From positions 11,068,833 to 11,132,832 of the forward strand of contig JASEVX010000010.1 in the NCBI GenBank assembly GCA_031761405.1: DNA of 64,000 nt. The letters run 5' to 3'. Below the pieces are notes generated by a model. It saw only the letters and a program-made list of their open reading frames with translations, did no database searches and was not told where the DNA came from. Source of the stretch: Serripes groenlandicus. Taxonomy: Eukaryota > Mollusca > Bivalvia > Cardiida > Cardiidae. A program made the position numbers and the translations under genes. Positions within the stretch are counted from its first letter, which is position 1. The number at the start of each line of letters is the position of its first letter. Positions 11,071 to 22,432 of the stretch are shown one piece after another.

Positions 11071-11326
11071 TATATCGAGGGCTTGGCGTGAAACGGTTGC
11101 AACTGAAATTGGTATTTTTTTACCAAGGTTAATCACCTCGTCATAAAGTCTTTATAAGTGTTAAAACTTTTTTCTTGGTAAACAATGGAAATTTAGGTGC
11201 CATTGCTCGTTCTGAGCAATGGCATCTAAATTTGCATTGTTTACAAAGGGGTCAAAATTGCCCCTAAACCAGGGTTTTCCAAATAGCTTTTTAGTTACAA
11301 CCGTTTCACGCCAAGCCCTCGATATA
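11071..11326. mobile_element. MITE family B, full copy
   Basis: The ends are TATATCGAGGGCTTGGCGTG and CACGCCAAGCCCTCGATATA, with the central palindrome GGTGCCATTGCTC..GAGCAATGGCATC. The sequence is in the opposite orientation to the copy at 954-1206 and about as well preserved. Confidence 0.82.
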
Positions 11327-11399
11327 TAAACATTGTTTATACTCTGACTCGTCCTTTTGATTGTTTATACATGTTTGTGTGTATGTTCTGTTATAACAG

Positions 11400-11513
11400 A
11401 TATGAACGAGTGCGCCGCAGATCCCTGTCAGAATGGAGGATCTTGTACAGATGGCGTGAACTCTTATACGTGTACTTGTTCGGCTGGCTTTACAGGGATA
11501 AACTGTGATGATA
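11400..11513 (+). CDS. EGF-like exon 6, calcium-binding type
   Basis: The acceptor is TATAACAG and the donor GTAAGA, 38 codons, phase 1-1. It starts D-M-N-E-C-A-A-D-P-C. The calcium signature (D-x-N-E) and hydroxylation pattern are intact. C-Q-N-G-G-S-C is an O-fucose sequon. Ala replaces Ser in the O-glucose sequon, so that site is absent. Confidence 0.94.
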
Positions 11514-12929
11514 GTAAGATGAATATTTATTCAACACTTTTTCACATACTACAAATCTGCAGCAGACGACTTTGAAAACAATCATGTTAAAACATGGGAA
11601 TTCTCAAAAAATGAAAGTATAACTACGGAAGAAAGTTGTAAACATTGTGTTTTCAAAAGTCGTCTGCAGCAAATGCGTCAGAATGCGTCTACAAGTGGGG
11701 GAAAGGTTAACACTTGCAGAACCCATTTGATGAGTTGATGCATTTGCAGCAGGCGACTTTTGAAAACACAATGTTGAAAACATTGTGACAGAAGGAGAAA
11801 CTGCTCAGTATGAGGAATTTCTTCTATTTCGACCAGTTTTGTCAACCCTATTCAATACTCATACTCAGCTTTATTGATATTTTCAACATTTCTGCATAGA
11901 TGTTCACAAAGTCGTCTGCTGCTGATTTGTGGTATGTTGGAAAACGTTAATTTTCAAAATACCATTAAATGTATTTAATGGTCTTTCAACTCGAGAACTT
12001 AAACAGAGTAAAATCCTTTAGAAATTTTGTCAAATTCTTATTTGTAACTTTGCAGCAGATATCCTTTTTTTTGTGATCAAGCATTTATTTTGGATTAATT
12101 CTTTGACTTCATATAAAATGTAATTCAATTCCAATTTTTTCTAATTGTCTAACTTGACAAATTGATTTAATTGGAGTCTTATGCTTTTTTCAACGATAAA
12201 TTAGTTATATCACGTCCAGTTCACCTAAAGTGTGATTCCTGCCTTTCTCGCACCATTACTCTACACAACATTCTCCCCCATGCAGCTTAGACTATCTAGC
12301 CCATTGATGGAAGACAAATACCACCAGTCACAATTAGTTCTGCCAATCATTGAGGTTTGAAATAACAAATGGCTGAGCCTGGGAAGGAACCCAGGATTTT
12401 CGGATTGATAAAACGTGTTCTTACCGACGGAGCTATTGAGGCTCGACATTAATTGATAATCTCTAAGAAAAGATGAATAGATAACAGGAATAATCTTATT
12501 TGAGACTAAACATACAATATACAGGGAAAGAGCAAAAGTATATAATGATTAAATTTCTGTTTTCCACAAACAGTTTACATTAGGTGCCCTAACCTCCTTA
12601 GGTGTTCAGGGTTGTTTCGATAGCATCAGGATAAACTCAATTGTATGTACAGGTGTTTTAAGTTAACTTTTAACCCTTTCAAACATACAATAAATATGCA
12701 GCAGACGACTAAAAACATGAAGGCAAAGCTATCTATAAATGAATCTAAAATTTTAGAACATAGTTGAGAGAAGTGTGTCACAATGAGAGATTGTTCATCA
12801 TGAACAATTTCTTCCATCCCCCCACTGTTTTCAAATATGGTTTTAGTTACAACCGTTTCACGCAAAACCCTCGAGATTGTGATATGAGCGTGACCCAACA
12901 CATTGTATCACCCCATTATATCTTTGCAG
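11514..12929 (+). other. Intron 7, MITE and SINE remnants
   Basis: Two family D MITE remnants lie in tandem (about 11530-11710 and 11725-11950). A minus-strand SINE follows (about 12200-12445; tail ATATCACGTCCAGTTCACC, head side GGAGCTATTGAGGCTC). A family D fragment fused to the right end of MITE B (TTAGTTACAACCGTTTCACG) lies at about 12670-12870. No exon is seen. Confidence 0.55.
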
Positions 12930-13043
12930 ACACCAACGAGTGTGGATCAAGCCCGTGCCAGAATAGTGGAACATGCATTGATCTGGTGAATTCTTACATA
13001 TGCCAATGCACATCAGGCTATACTGGAGACAGGTGTGAAGCAG
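12930..13043 (+). CDS. EGF-like exon 7, calcium-binding type
   Basis: The acceptor is TCTTTGCAG and the donor GTAAGA, 38 codons, phase 1-1. It starts D-T-N-E-C-G-S-S-P-C, then C-Q-N-S-G-T-C and C-I-D-L-V-N-S-Y-I-C-Q-C, so calcium, O-glucose, O-fucose and hydroxylation signatures are all present. It ends Y-T-G-D-R-C-E-A. Confidence 0.94.
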
Positions 13044-13274
13044 GTAAGAATGATTGTGTCGCCGTGGTGATTAATTAATCCCTTCCTTCATACAGACAAC
13101 TTTCTGTTCCTTTGCAACCGACGAATTTTGAAAAAGAAAATGAAAAAAAGAAGAAATTGCTCAAATTAAACATGCTTTAACCATTTCCCTTGATGTCTCT
13201 GCAGCAGACTTTTGAAAACATAGTGGCAAATGGAGAAATGAATGAATTAATAAAAATGAGCTTTATCTCCTTGC

Positions 13275-13781
13275 TACATTGTTTTCAATTTTATTCAATA
13301 ATGAAACTTATGTCCAGAAATAAATTAATGTGACTCTAATTTAACATAATTTATGTCCAGAAATTGTTTTTACAGAGTCCAATTTAGCATAATTTATTTC
13401 CAGAAATCTCTTAATGTGACTCTAATTTAGCATAATTTATATTCAGATATCTCTTAATGTGACTCTAATTTAGCATAATTTGTATTCAGTAATAACTTAA
13501 TGTGAGTCAAAAATAGCATAATTTATATCCAGAAATCGCCTAATTTGACTCAAATTTAGCATAATTTGTATTCAAAAATAACTTAATGTGACTTACTTAG
13601 CATAATTTATGTCTTGAAATAACTTCAGTGACTTATTTAGCATAATTTATGTCCAGAAATAACTTAATGTGACTTATTTAGCATAATTTATGTCTAGAAA
13701 TAACTTCATGTGACTTATTTAGGATAATTTATTTCCAGAAATCTCTTAATGTGACTCTAATTGAGCATAATTTGTATTCAG
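13275..13781 (+). repeat. 43-bp minisatellite built from a 3' splice site and exon start
   Basis: About 12 units of 40-43 bp; the consensus holds GCATAATTTATGTCCAGAAA followed by TAACTTAATGTGACTCTAATTTA. The CAG (or TAG) ends at 13317, 13360, 13403, 13446, 13489, 13532, 13656, 13697, 13738 and finally 13781. The last is the real acceptor of the next EGF exon. The copy around 13446 matches the real intron/exon junction at about 29 of 35 aligned positions, including about 18 bases inside the exon. Confidence 0.88.
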
Positions 13782-13895
13782 ATATCGATGAATGTAACTC
13801 CAATCCCTGTCAGCATGGAGGATCCTGTTCCGATTCTGTCGACTCATACACTTGTTCCTGCGCCCCAGGATATACTGGCGATCGCTGTGAGAACA
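13782..13895 (+). CDS. EGF-like exon 8, calcium-binding type
   Basis: The acceptor is TGTATTCAG, which is the final unit of the upstream minisatellite; the donor is GTAAGT. 38 codons, phase 1-1. It starts [10 protein letters not shown], then C-Q-H-G-G-S-C and [12 protein letters not shown]; calcium, O-glucose, O-fucose and hydroxylation signatures are all present. Repeated decoy AG sites in the preceding 500 bp could compete for splicing. Confidence 0.94.
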
Positions 13896-15213
13896 GTAAG
13901 TATGATTGCAAGATAAGCATTACCCCTTTTCCCACATACATGCTTTCTGACGCCTCTACAGCAGATGACTTTTGAAATCAGTGTGGAAAAAGTAAAAATT
14001 GCTCATTATGACAATGATTTCAACTCTATTAAAAAGTCATGCTTAAATTTATAGATTTTCAATAGTTTAGACTCAATAATTTCCAATTCGTCTGTTGCAG
14101 ATTTGTTGTATCTGGTAAATGATTAATGCTGCGGTTATTTTTTTATATTTTAATGTCACGTGACATGATTGTATGCTTTCAGAGCAAGCTACTCGAAGCA
14201 TTTGTAGGGACAATTGTAATATCTCGAAAGTTTCAAGTTGAACTTTCATATCGAGTTTAACTCTTTCCCACATGTGATAGGGTCACTTTTGTGGTGACTT
14301 GGTGAACACTGGTGAAAAGTGTTCACCTTGTTTAATTGTGCAAAGTATGTCTCTTGTAAAAAGACTCTCTGGTCAACCCATGTTTTGTTAGCATTTGAAT
14401 CCATACTTATTCAGTCTGGCTTTGGTTGTTGAAGTAGAATGTTGTAGATGATAGAAATTAATTAACAAGTAAACACGTAAACACGGAAAGTAAGAATAAG
14501 AGTGTGTAAATAGAATCCCTCAATTCCACAAATTGAGGGAAATGCTATCTTTACGATAGGTGTATTAAAGACGTGAAACGGGATTTTGATTTTTGTTTGT
14601 TTGGAGTTTAACGCCGCTTTCAACAGCTTTGGTCATATCACGGCTGTCAGTGCACCTACCCATGTTTTCCTGGCTTTCCCACACCAGTACTTACACAACA
14701 TTCTTTCGAAGCCATCGGGATTTTGACTTTGTTATGAAATGAACTTAACCAGAAACGATCCCTACAATACACATACAGACGCTTTCTGGCGACTCTTCAG
14801 CAGCGTCTACTGCATACTTGTTGTCTATAGATGGGAAAGGGTTAGAGCAATGTGATAACAGCAGATAGTGCTTGTTCGTATGATTCAATGTCAATACTGC
14901 AGATTAATGAAAATCATCTGCATCATGTTAGTCGAATCACTTATTGTTGGTAAATTATCCGCCAGAGCTCTAGATAAGGAAGGTTTTGCTTGTCCTAAAA
15001 TCCCTATTTTATCCACTAAACCTATGTAATGGGTTAATTACCATATCTACTCAATGAGTCGATTCTTTTGAGTACCACAGCATAGGGTTTCGTTGGATAA
15101 TAAGAGATATATTGTTGAGAAAAGAGCTGTAAACCCCTCCTTATCTGGACATCTGATCTGTTTAAGTAATTGCTCGTTTTTTTGTTTTTCATTTAACCAT
15201 TTATGTGCTATAG
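13896..15213 (+). other. Intron 9, repeat remnants
   Basis: A family D MITE (about 13920-14130) follows the exon. A truncated minus-strand SINE (about 14597-14712: TTTAACGCCGCTTTCAACAG, CATATCACGGCTGTCAGTGC) and a copy of the AGTCGATTCTTTTGAGTACC dispersed repeat (about 14955-15150) follow. No exon is seen. Confidence 0.55.
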
Positions 15214-15327
15214 ATATCGACGAATGTTCCTCAAATCCCTGTCAGAATGGAGGGGCGTGTACAGATGATGTCGATGCATTCTCCTGTACTTGTGTGGCTG
15301 GTTATGCAGGTGTTTTCTGTCAATCGG
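15214..15327 (+). CDS. EGF-like exon 9, calcium-binding type
   Basis: The acceptor is GCTATAG and the donor GTAAGA, 38 codons, phase 1-1. It starts D-I-D-E-C-S-S-N-P-C (O-glucose sequon). The C2-C3 loop is QNGGA, so no O-fucose. C-T-D-D-V-D-A-F-S-C-T-C fits the hydroxylation pattern. It ends Y-A-G-V-F-C-Q-S. Confidence 0.94.
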
Positions 15328-15493
15328 GTAAGAACATCTCATTTCTCATTAACACTTCACAACCTGTAGATGAATTTTGATGTCTCTGCTGGGGACACAT
15401 TTGAAACACTTTGTGGCAAAAGTAAAATTGTGTGCATAATGAGCGAGTTCTCCTTCATCCACACTGTTTACAACTCTATTTAGTAATTATAAC

Positions 15494-15722
15494 TTAGCCG
15501 TTCCACGAGAAAACCAACATTGTGGACTCCGCATGGGCTAACCTGGACATACTTTCCTTACCTCCTGTGTGGTTTTCTGATTCAGGAATCATTACTCTAT
15601 ACCTCTATCCCCCAGAGACGGAATGTGTTGGCCCGGATAAGCCTACGCGGACTGCGCTGGCTGATCCAGGTCGATACATTACGCAGAGTCCATACTGTTG
15701 GTTTTCTCATGGAACAGCTCAT
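15494..15722. mobile_element. MITE family A copy
   Basis: The left end is TAGCCGTTCCACGAGAAAACC and the right end GGTTTTCTCATGGAACAGCT, inverted to each other with a few mismatches. The internal GAGACGGAATGTGTTGGCCC block is shared with the copy at 473-735. Confidence 0.78.
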
Positions 15723-15872
15723 ACATGCTTTTATAAATATTTCTACATTTTTGAACATGGCAAAGCAAGCAAAAGGCTATAACAACAACCTGTATGTGGA
15801 CCAAACCGTTTTAAACTTTGTCACTCCGAAAGAAGTTGGCTTCATGTTTTGATTCCAAAAATCACGTTGTAA

Positions 15873-16223
15873 TCTCTGTAGAGTTTACACAAATCAAGTT
15901 GTATTGGTTCTCTGTAAAGTTTACACAACTCAAGTTGTATTGGTTCTCTGTAGAGTTTACAAAAATCAAGTTGTATTGGTTTTCTGTAGAGTTTACAAAA
16001 ATCAAGTTGTATTAGTTTTTTCTGTAGAGTTCACACAAATCAAGTTGTATTGGTTCTCTGTAGAGTTTACAAAAATCAAGTTGTATTGGTTTTCTGTAGA
16101 GTTCACACAAATCAAGTTGTATTGGTTCTCTGTAGAGTTTACAAAAATCAAGTTGTATTGGTTTTCTGTAGAGTTTACAAAAATCAAGTTGTATTGGTTC
16201 TCTGTATATTTTACACAAATCAT
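15873..16223 (+). repeat. 36-bp minisatellite, about 10 copies
   Basis: The unit is TCTGTAGAGTTTACAAAAAT followed by CAAGTTGTATTGGTTC, alternating between ACACAAATC and ACAAAAATC forms. Because 36 is a multiple of three and the unit lacks stops in several frames, long repetitive open frames appear on both strands; they are not genes. The rest of intron 10 (15328-16862) has a family A MITE and a family D MITE (about 16525-16745). Confidence 0.92.
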
Positions 16224-16862
16224 ATGTACTAATTTACTATATATGCGAATGCGAAATATAAGATGAGATGACAAATATAATTGCCCATTTTGGATCATAC
16301 CAGAAATACTTTTTTATATTTGGAGGGTACAATACTTGAATTTGGTTCCTCTCTGCTTATTCTATAGATGGTGATTTTTATGAGTTGGCTACAGGCAGGT
16401 TAATTCTTGTGTGGGATATGCCAATGCTTCTCTGTCAACTTTGAAACCTGACTGGCCAGACTAGGTTGATATCACAGTTCTGAACATCATAATTATGTCT
16501 ATTCACAACGTACCTGTTGTGATAATGTAACTCAACACTTGCAGATGCATTTTGACGCATCTGCAGCTACCAATTATAAACTGTTGTGGTGAAAGAAAAA
16601 TTTGCTCACGATGAGCAATTTCTCCTTTTGCCACACTAGTTTTAACTCTATTCAGTAATGATAGTTTTAAATATGGAGATTTTCCATAGTTTTGCCTAAA
16701 GAAATTCAAAATACTTCAGCAGAATTTTTCTGTTGTGGCTTAACTATTTACCGGATATGATACATTCAAAATATTGAAATTGTCCTCTAATTACGTGTTG
16801 AAAATATTGTTGAAAACAAAAAAGAGTATCTTGATAAAAGGGTTATATGCTTCCTCTTACAG

Positions 16863-16976
16863 AATTAAATGAATGCAGCTCGAGCCCCTGCATGAATGGT
16901 GGCGATTGTACAAACCTGATTAATTATTATACTTGTTCATGTTTGGATGGATTTATGGGCAACAACTGTGAAACTG
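16863..16976 (+). CDS. EGF-like exon 10
   Basis: The acceptor is CCTCTTACAG and the donor GTACAG (less usual), 38 codons, phase 1-1. It starts [10 protein letters not shown]. Glu replaces the first Asp of the calcium signature and [12 protein letters not shown] keeps the Asn/Asp pattern, so calcium binding is plausible but less sure. There is an O-glucose sequon; MNGGD before C3 means no O-fucose. Confidence 0.9.
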
Positions 16977-19223
16977 GTACAGTATCTTCTTTTCTTTTTC
17001 GGCGACAGCTGTCTTAACTTCAGTTTTGACCTAGATGTTAAACAAATGATCTAGATTGTAGACCAATCAAATGTTGTATTTAATGAATAATGTCGAAGAA
17101 ATAAAGGAAACGAAACGTTTTGATTGGTTCATAGTTAATTTGGCGATCCTACTAGAGGCACTAATAATATGAAGTTTTAAAATGAAATATTCTGCATACT
17201 AACCTTTAATTGTTTTCCTTAAGAAATAAATTTCAGTGAAAAAGATCAATGAAAACATAAGAAATATAATATTTAAGAGCAAAATATTAATTATTTTTTA
17301 AACATGATTGGTTTTTAGTTATTTATTGTCAATTGAAGCTTATACACCTCTTGGGAGCCTCGCGTAATCTCCAGTCATGTGACGTTTTCTCGGCAAGCTA
17401 CACTCGATTACCGATTCTATATCTTTTAAAGAACAATGTTCTAATCGAACAATGTTCTAATCGAACAATGTTATAACTGGTTCACTATTATAAATGCATT
17501 ACCAATTCAAGGAGCTGTCGGAATTCTTATATATACAACATGATTGCGCAAATTGTATAATTCATGGAGAATTACTGATTGTTTTGATTATTAACAAAAC
17601 CTTTCTGATATTCAAGTCAAATAATATGCGCATGTTCCATTTCTTAGTGTTTTCTCATATTGATCGCCGTTTATCTTTTTTAAATTTGTTTCTTGTCTAA
17701 ACTCACCTGACCAAGATACATAAATTCATTTCACAATTTAGGCCACCGGCCTATTATACAACATGCGCGATACGTGTATACAACACAGAGTGATGACATA
17801 CATTATAACACTGACATGTAAATGTAAATACATTATAACACTGACATGTAAATACATTATAACACTGACATGTACATACATTATAACACTGACATGTAAA
17901 TACATTATTACACTGACATGTAAATACATTAAAACAGCGACATGTAAATACATTATAACACTGACATGTAAATACATTATAACACTGACATGTTAATACA
18001 TTATAACACTGACATGTAAATACATTATAACACTGATATGTAAATGTAAATACATTATAACACTGACATGTAAATGTAAATACATTAAAACACTGACATG
18101 TAAATACATTATAACACTGACATGTAAATACATTATAACACTGACATGTAAATACATTATAACACTGACATGTAAATACATTAAAACACTGACATGTAAA
18201 TACATTATAACACTGACATGTAAATACATTATAACACTGACATGTACATACATTATAACACTGACATGTAAATACATTATTACACTGACATGTAAATACA
18301 TTAACACAGCGACATGTAAATACATTATAACACTGACATGTAAATACATTATAACACTGACATGTTAATACATTATAACACTGACATGTAAATACATTAT
18401 AACACTGATATGTAAATGTAAATACATTATAACACTGACATGTAAATGTAAATACATTAAAACACTGACATGTAAATACATTATAACACTGACATGTAAA
18501 TACATTATAACACTGACATGTAAATACATTATAACACTGACATGTAAATACATTAAAACACTGACATGTAAATACATTATAACACTGACATGTAAATACA
18601 TTATAACACTGACATGTAAATACATTATAACACTGACATGGTAAATACATTATAACACTGACATGTAAATACATTATTACACTGACATATAAATACATTA
18701 TAACACTGACATGTACAGCCGGGTTTGAATTAAGATAGTGAAAGAGTCTGGCGTCTTTGAATGCGCTCTGAATTGTGCAGTATTCTAGACAAGTATTGAG
18801 CATGAAGTGCGGAGTGAGCCTTGTTATCACTTACTATCCCTTTTCTGTCTGTCTTTTCACAATTTCCTACTAACAACTCCACCTCCTAACCTCCTAAACA
18901 ATGAACCAATTTCAAAAACTGATTTGAAAATAATTTATCACAAATGCTTCCTTGTTACTGATCCATTAACGTAAATGGGCGGGGGGTATATAGCAAGCAG
19001 TTGAAAGTGTTTCCCTGATAATCAATGTTAACATTCAACTTGTTAAATGAATAGGACTTGTTTCTGTGTTGTACATGTAACCCTTTCCCACCCATTTACT
19101 TCAAACTTAGAGGCAAACGCGGCAAAAAAGAGGAAAACAGATGTAATCAAGATGTATGTTGGAAAGGATTAAGATTATGCATGTATATTATTAATAAGTC
19201 ATTCATTCTCTAATACTTTCTAG
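16977..19223 (+). other. Intron 11, minisatellite plus AT-rich sequence
   Basis: Apart from the 24-bp array there are three tandem copies of a 16-bp GAACAATGTTCTAATC motif near 17431-17471 and a fragment of a family D MITE near 19080-19170. No exon is seen. Confidence 0.5.
17797..18716 (+). repeat. 24-bp minisatellite with a 372-bp higher-order repeat
   Basis: The unit is TACATTATAACACTGACATG plus TAAA, with occasional 30-bp units that repeat TGTAAA. Marker variants TGTACATA (17871, 18243), TGTTAATA (17991, 18363) and CACTGATATG (18031, 18403) recur exactly 372 bp apart, which equals thirteen 24-bp plus two 30-bp units. The array therefore contains a duplicated block. The unit length makes a 358-codon cysteine-rich open frame on the minus strand, which is an artefact. 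Confidence 0.94.
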
Positions 19224-19337
19224 ATATCAACGAATGTCAAGGTAATCCATGCCAAAATAACGGTACATGCAACGATGAAACCAACGGATTTAGATGTTAC
19301 TGTGTAAACGGCTATACAGGGAAATTGTGTCAAACTG
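19224..19337 (+). CDS. EGF-like exon 11, calcium-binding type
   Basis: The acceptor is CTTTCTAG and the donor GTAACT, 38 codons, phase 1-1. It starts D-I-N-E-C-Q-G-N-P-C; Gly replaces Ser, so no O-glucose. C-Q-N-N-G-T-C is an O-fucose sequon. C-N-D-E-T-N-G-F-R-C-Y-C fits the hydroxylation pattern. A MITE begins only about 11 nt after the exon. Confidence 0.93.
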
Positions 19338-19348
19338 GTAACTTTATT

Positions 19349-19612
19349 TGAGCCGTCCCGCGAGAAAACCAACATTATGGCATCTACGTAATGTAACGAC
19401 TCAGATCAGTCTGCGCAGTACGCGCAGACTGATCCGGGCCGACACATTTCGTCTCAAGGGGATAGAGGTATAGAGTAATGATTCATGAAACAGATAATCC
19501 ACCGGAGGTGAAAAGTGTCCATCCGGGTAAGCCTGCGCAGCATGCTTAGACGGATCTGTCTTGATACTTTACGCAGAGTCCACACTGTTGGTTTTCTCGC
19601 GGGACGGCTCAA
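19349..19612. mobile_element. MITE family A, best-preserved copy, abutting a splice donor
   Basis: The terminal inverted repeat is perfect for about 26 bp (TGAGCCGTCCCGCGAGAAAA...), and an inner inverted repeat lies around CAGATCAGTCTGCGCAG / GTGTCGGCCC. The left end sits about 11 nt downstream of the exon ending at 19337, leaving the donor GTAACT intact. It carries no coding capacity. Confidence 0.88.
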
Positions 19613-19904
19613 TTATCCCTTTTTCGGTACAGATCGATTGATTAATTGGAGTTTAAAGCTACTTTCCACACTTTTTAGCTGCTTGTCAGTTTTGTTTAAG
19701 ACGAAAGCTCGTGGCATTGTGATGCCCGTGCTGTCGCCTTGACCATAACTCAAAAATCATTCAAAACATTAAAGAAAACCTTGGTAAACATGTTCCTAGG
19801 AAGAATACGGATGTCTATACCAAGTCACATAACCCTGGTTTATAACAAATATTCAGGAGTAACCCTCTTTCGACATTGAAAAAAGCAGACGAGCTTGTGG
19901 GGCT

Positions 19905-20150
19905 CTTGTTTCAGTCATATCATAACAGCTAGTTCACCTAGGGCAATGTATGTGTTTCCTGGCTTTCTCATACTAGGTCTCAACCAAATGTATATCCAAG
20001 TATCTAGTTGCCTTTCCACATAGACTGTTATCCCAGTGATGGAAGATAAATAAATTTGACATTTGTCAAATGTCGGAAAGTATATTGGTCAAGTTGGGGT
20101 TCGAACTCACAACCCCCGTAATGACAGCTATTGTCAATACCAACATAGCT
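19905..20150 (-). mobile_element. SINE, reverse orientation
   Basis: It reads from the tail (CATATCATAACAGCTAGTTCACC, in fragments) to a head containing GTTGGGGTTCGAACTCACAA, whose reverse complement holds a B-box-like GAGTTCGAACCCC. It lies in intron 12. Confidence 0.65.
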
Positions 20151-20404
20151 ACCTGTGCAATCTTTGACACACAAGCATTAGAAGTATCTTATGAGACCAT
20201 GACCCATATAGCCAGTGCATGAGGAAAGTTACAATTTGGCATTTCTGGAAATAATCTACACAATATATGAACAGTGTAGATCTTGATCAGACTGCAGGTA
20301 CACAGGCTCATCTGGATCTGTACTTTCCACTATAAAACAACTTGTACCTTTACTAATAGATAGGCAAATAAATACTTAACTTCATATAGACTACCTCAGA
20401 TCCC

Positions 20405-20665
20405 TTAACACACGGCATGCATGGTGTAGAGGAAGATCGTTTACCTCAGGTACGTGTTCGCTTCCCGGCGGCTCATACCAAATACTTTAAACATGGCAGT
20501 AATGTCTTTCCTGCTGCATGCCTAGGATTATGGGGTTAGCATTACGACTGATTCGCTGGTTTCAGGGTAAATAAACCAGTGGTATTGTTAACTAACCCAG
20601 GAAATGCCGTGATATAACTTAACGATTGTTGAAAGCGGCGTAAAAACGTATTTACAAACAAACAA
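20405..20665 (+). mobile_element. SINE with a different tRNA-like head
   Basis: The head CATGGTGTAGAGGAAGATCG..GTGTTCGCTTCCCGGC carries degenerate A and B boxes. The body is GTAAATAAACCAGTGGTATT and the tail TGCCGTGATATAACTTAACG..GTTGAAAGCGGCGTAAAA. The tail matches other SINE families here, while the head differs. Confidence 0.6.
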
Positions 20666-20892
20666 ATCAGATGCCTTGGCATTTTGAAAAGGATTGTTTT
20701 TCCTTTTTCCGAACTGATTTCAACTTGGTATAACAATTTACATTCCAAAATTTCAAGAATTTAAATGTTACTTCTTACATATTTTTTCAAAGAAGACAAC
20801 ATAGCATTTTTTTTCTTTTTCAAACAAAATAAAATGTTTTCAACTCAAAATAACTCCAACTTTTTAATAGGTCATATCCTTTTTGTCTGATA

Positions 20893-21085
20893 CCGCTTGG
20901 TGGTGTAGTGGTAGAGGGCCCACCTCGGATGCGGGAATTCGCAGAATATAAAATGGTAGAAATGGCTGCCCTGATTGGCGTTGCCTGTTATCTTTTCGAC
21001 TGACATGCTCGTGTCAGGGTAATTGGACCAGTAATACTGGAAACACCGTGGTATAACTAAAACATTGTTGAAAGTAGTGTAAAAC
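20893..21085 (+). mobile_element. SINE with a GGTGGTGTAGTGGTAGAG head
   Basis: An A-box-like TGGTGTAGTGGTAGAGG lies at 20901-20917, with a body GGGTAATTGGACCAGTAATA and a tail CCGTGGTATAACTAAAACATTG..GTGTAAAACAC. Intron 12 (19338-21506) also has a family D MITE remnant (about 21220-21405). Confidence 0.6.
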
Positions 21086-21506
21086 ACACACCAAATCAAA
21101 CAATCAACTTTGTGTCTGATGCTATCTAGGCAGTATGGTCTTTAAAAGATACACATTATGCAAACAGTCAAATGGAATTGGAAACGAACATATTGCATTA
21201 CAGTGTTTACCATTTGTTCTTTCCCACATACAGCAAATATGTAGCAGACAACTTATACAAATGTATCTTGTCCAAAATATGAAATCTCTGCAAATGATAG
21301 CGTGATAATTGAATAGAGTTGAACATATAATGGTAAAACGAGAAATTTCTTAACAGTTGCCTGCTGCAGAGGTTTACAATGCGTCCGTATGAGAGAGAAA
21401 AAAGCGCATACTTATGATTTACCACAAACAACACATTGTGCAATAAAATGCTATAGTTTGCAATGCTTAACCATTTATCAGATATGATATTTTCATTATT
21501 TAACAG

Positions 21507-21617
21507 AGATAGATGAATGCGCTAGTAACCCCTGTCAAAATGGAGATTGCACTGAATTTCTGAATGGTTACAGCTGTACATGTCACAACGGGTATACTGG
21601 AGAGAACTGTAACATTG
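21507..21617 (+). CDS. EGF-like exon 12, one residue short
   Basis: The acceptor is TTTAACAG and the donor GTATGA, 37 codons, phase 1-1. It starts [10 protein letters not shown] (O-glucose sequon). The C2-C3 loop is one residue shorter (C-Q-N-G-D-C) than in earlier repeats, so no O-fucose. [12 protein letters not shown] has Glu where the hydroxylated Asp/Asn is expected. Glu also replaces the first calcium Asp, so calcium binding is uncertain. Confidence 0.92.
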
Positions 21618-22214
21618 GTATGATATATCTGCTATTGATTTTATTGATGGGAGTAAAATGCTTTAAACAATCACCAATGTCCATTCGTATTTTCTTGTTT
21701 CTGGCACTGTATGGTACTTCATACAAAGTTATTCAAAGGCAACTATGTATCTTCTTACATATACCTTTAAGCCCTATGATGCTAGTCACAGAGGGATTTG
21801 TTTAATCATCATACATAACAAATAGCCCAGCCTAAATTCAAAGTTACAACATTTGGGTCGTTTGAGAGCCATCAAACATTTTCTCCTTTTCCTCGAAATC
21901 CTTCTATTCAGAATTTAAAACAGTCTTTTTATTTCCCAGACCTAAAGTTTGTCTCACTTATATGAAACAAACTAGCCTGCTATTGTATTTGTTTTGTGGT
22001 CACTAGGGTCAAGGTCATTTTCTACTAAAATTGAAAATATTGCAAAATCATGTGAATTCTCTAGAAGCCTAATTTGTTTGTGTTATGTACATGCCAGTTC
22101 ACCAGGAGATCTATCTGCATCAAGTCTGGATATATTGTTAACAAAGGTAAAGTGTAGTCAACAGTACAGTACAGTACAGTAGGGTGAACAGAATAAAGGT
22201 AAATCTAGGTTAGC

Positions 22215-22432
22215 CATATTAGATTTGGCCGAGTGATTAGCGTCGGGGATTAGGAACCGGTTGTCCAATATTCGATTCCAAGTCGCGGCGCAACGTTTAT
22301 GGTGGAGTGTCCTTGGGTAGGTACATTTCCTAGCCTAGTACTGGTTTGTTTATCCAGGGATCATGAATCAGTGAACTGTTGCCGTGATATAACTGAACTA
22401 ATGTTAAAAACAGCGTAAAACCAGAATACAAA
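22215..22432 (+). mobile_element. SINE, same family as 44572-44808
   Basis: The head TTGGCCGAGTGATTAGCGTC (A box) and ATATTCGATTCCAAGTCGCG (B box) lead into GGTGGAGTGTCCTTGGG, CCTAGTACTGGTTTGTTTAT and the tail TGCCGTGATATAACTGAACT..ACAGCGTAAAACC. Confidence 0.75.

Noticed and set aside
15818..16298. Open frames on both strands repeating V-E-F-T-K-I-K-L-Y-W-F-S or the like
   Set aside because: These come from the 36-bp minisatellite in intron 10; several frames are open at once, as expected from a short repeat with a multiple-of-three unit.
17754..18830. 358-codon Cys-rich open frame on the minus strand (repeating N-V-F-T-C-Q-C-Y)
   Set aside because: It is the 24-bp minisatellite read in a stop-free frame; 24 is a multiple of three and flanking sequence adds no domain.
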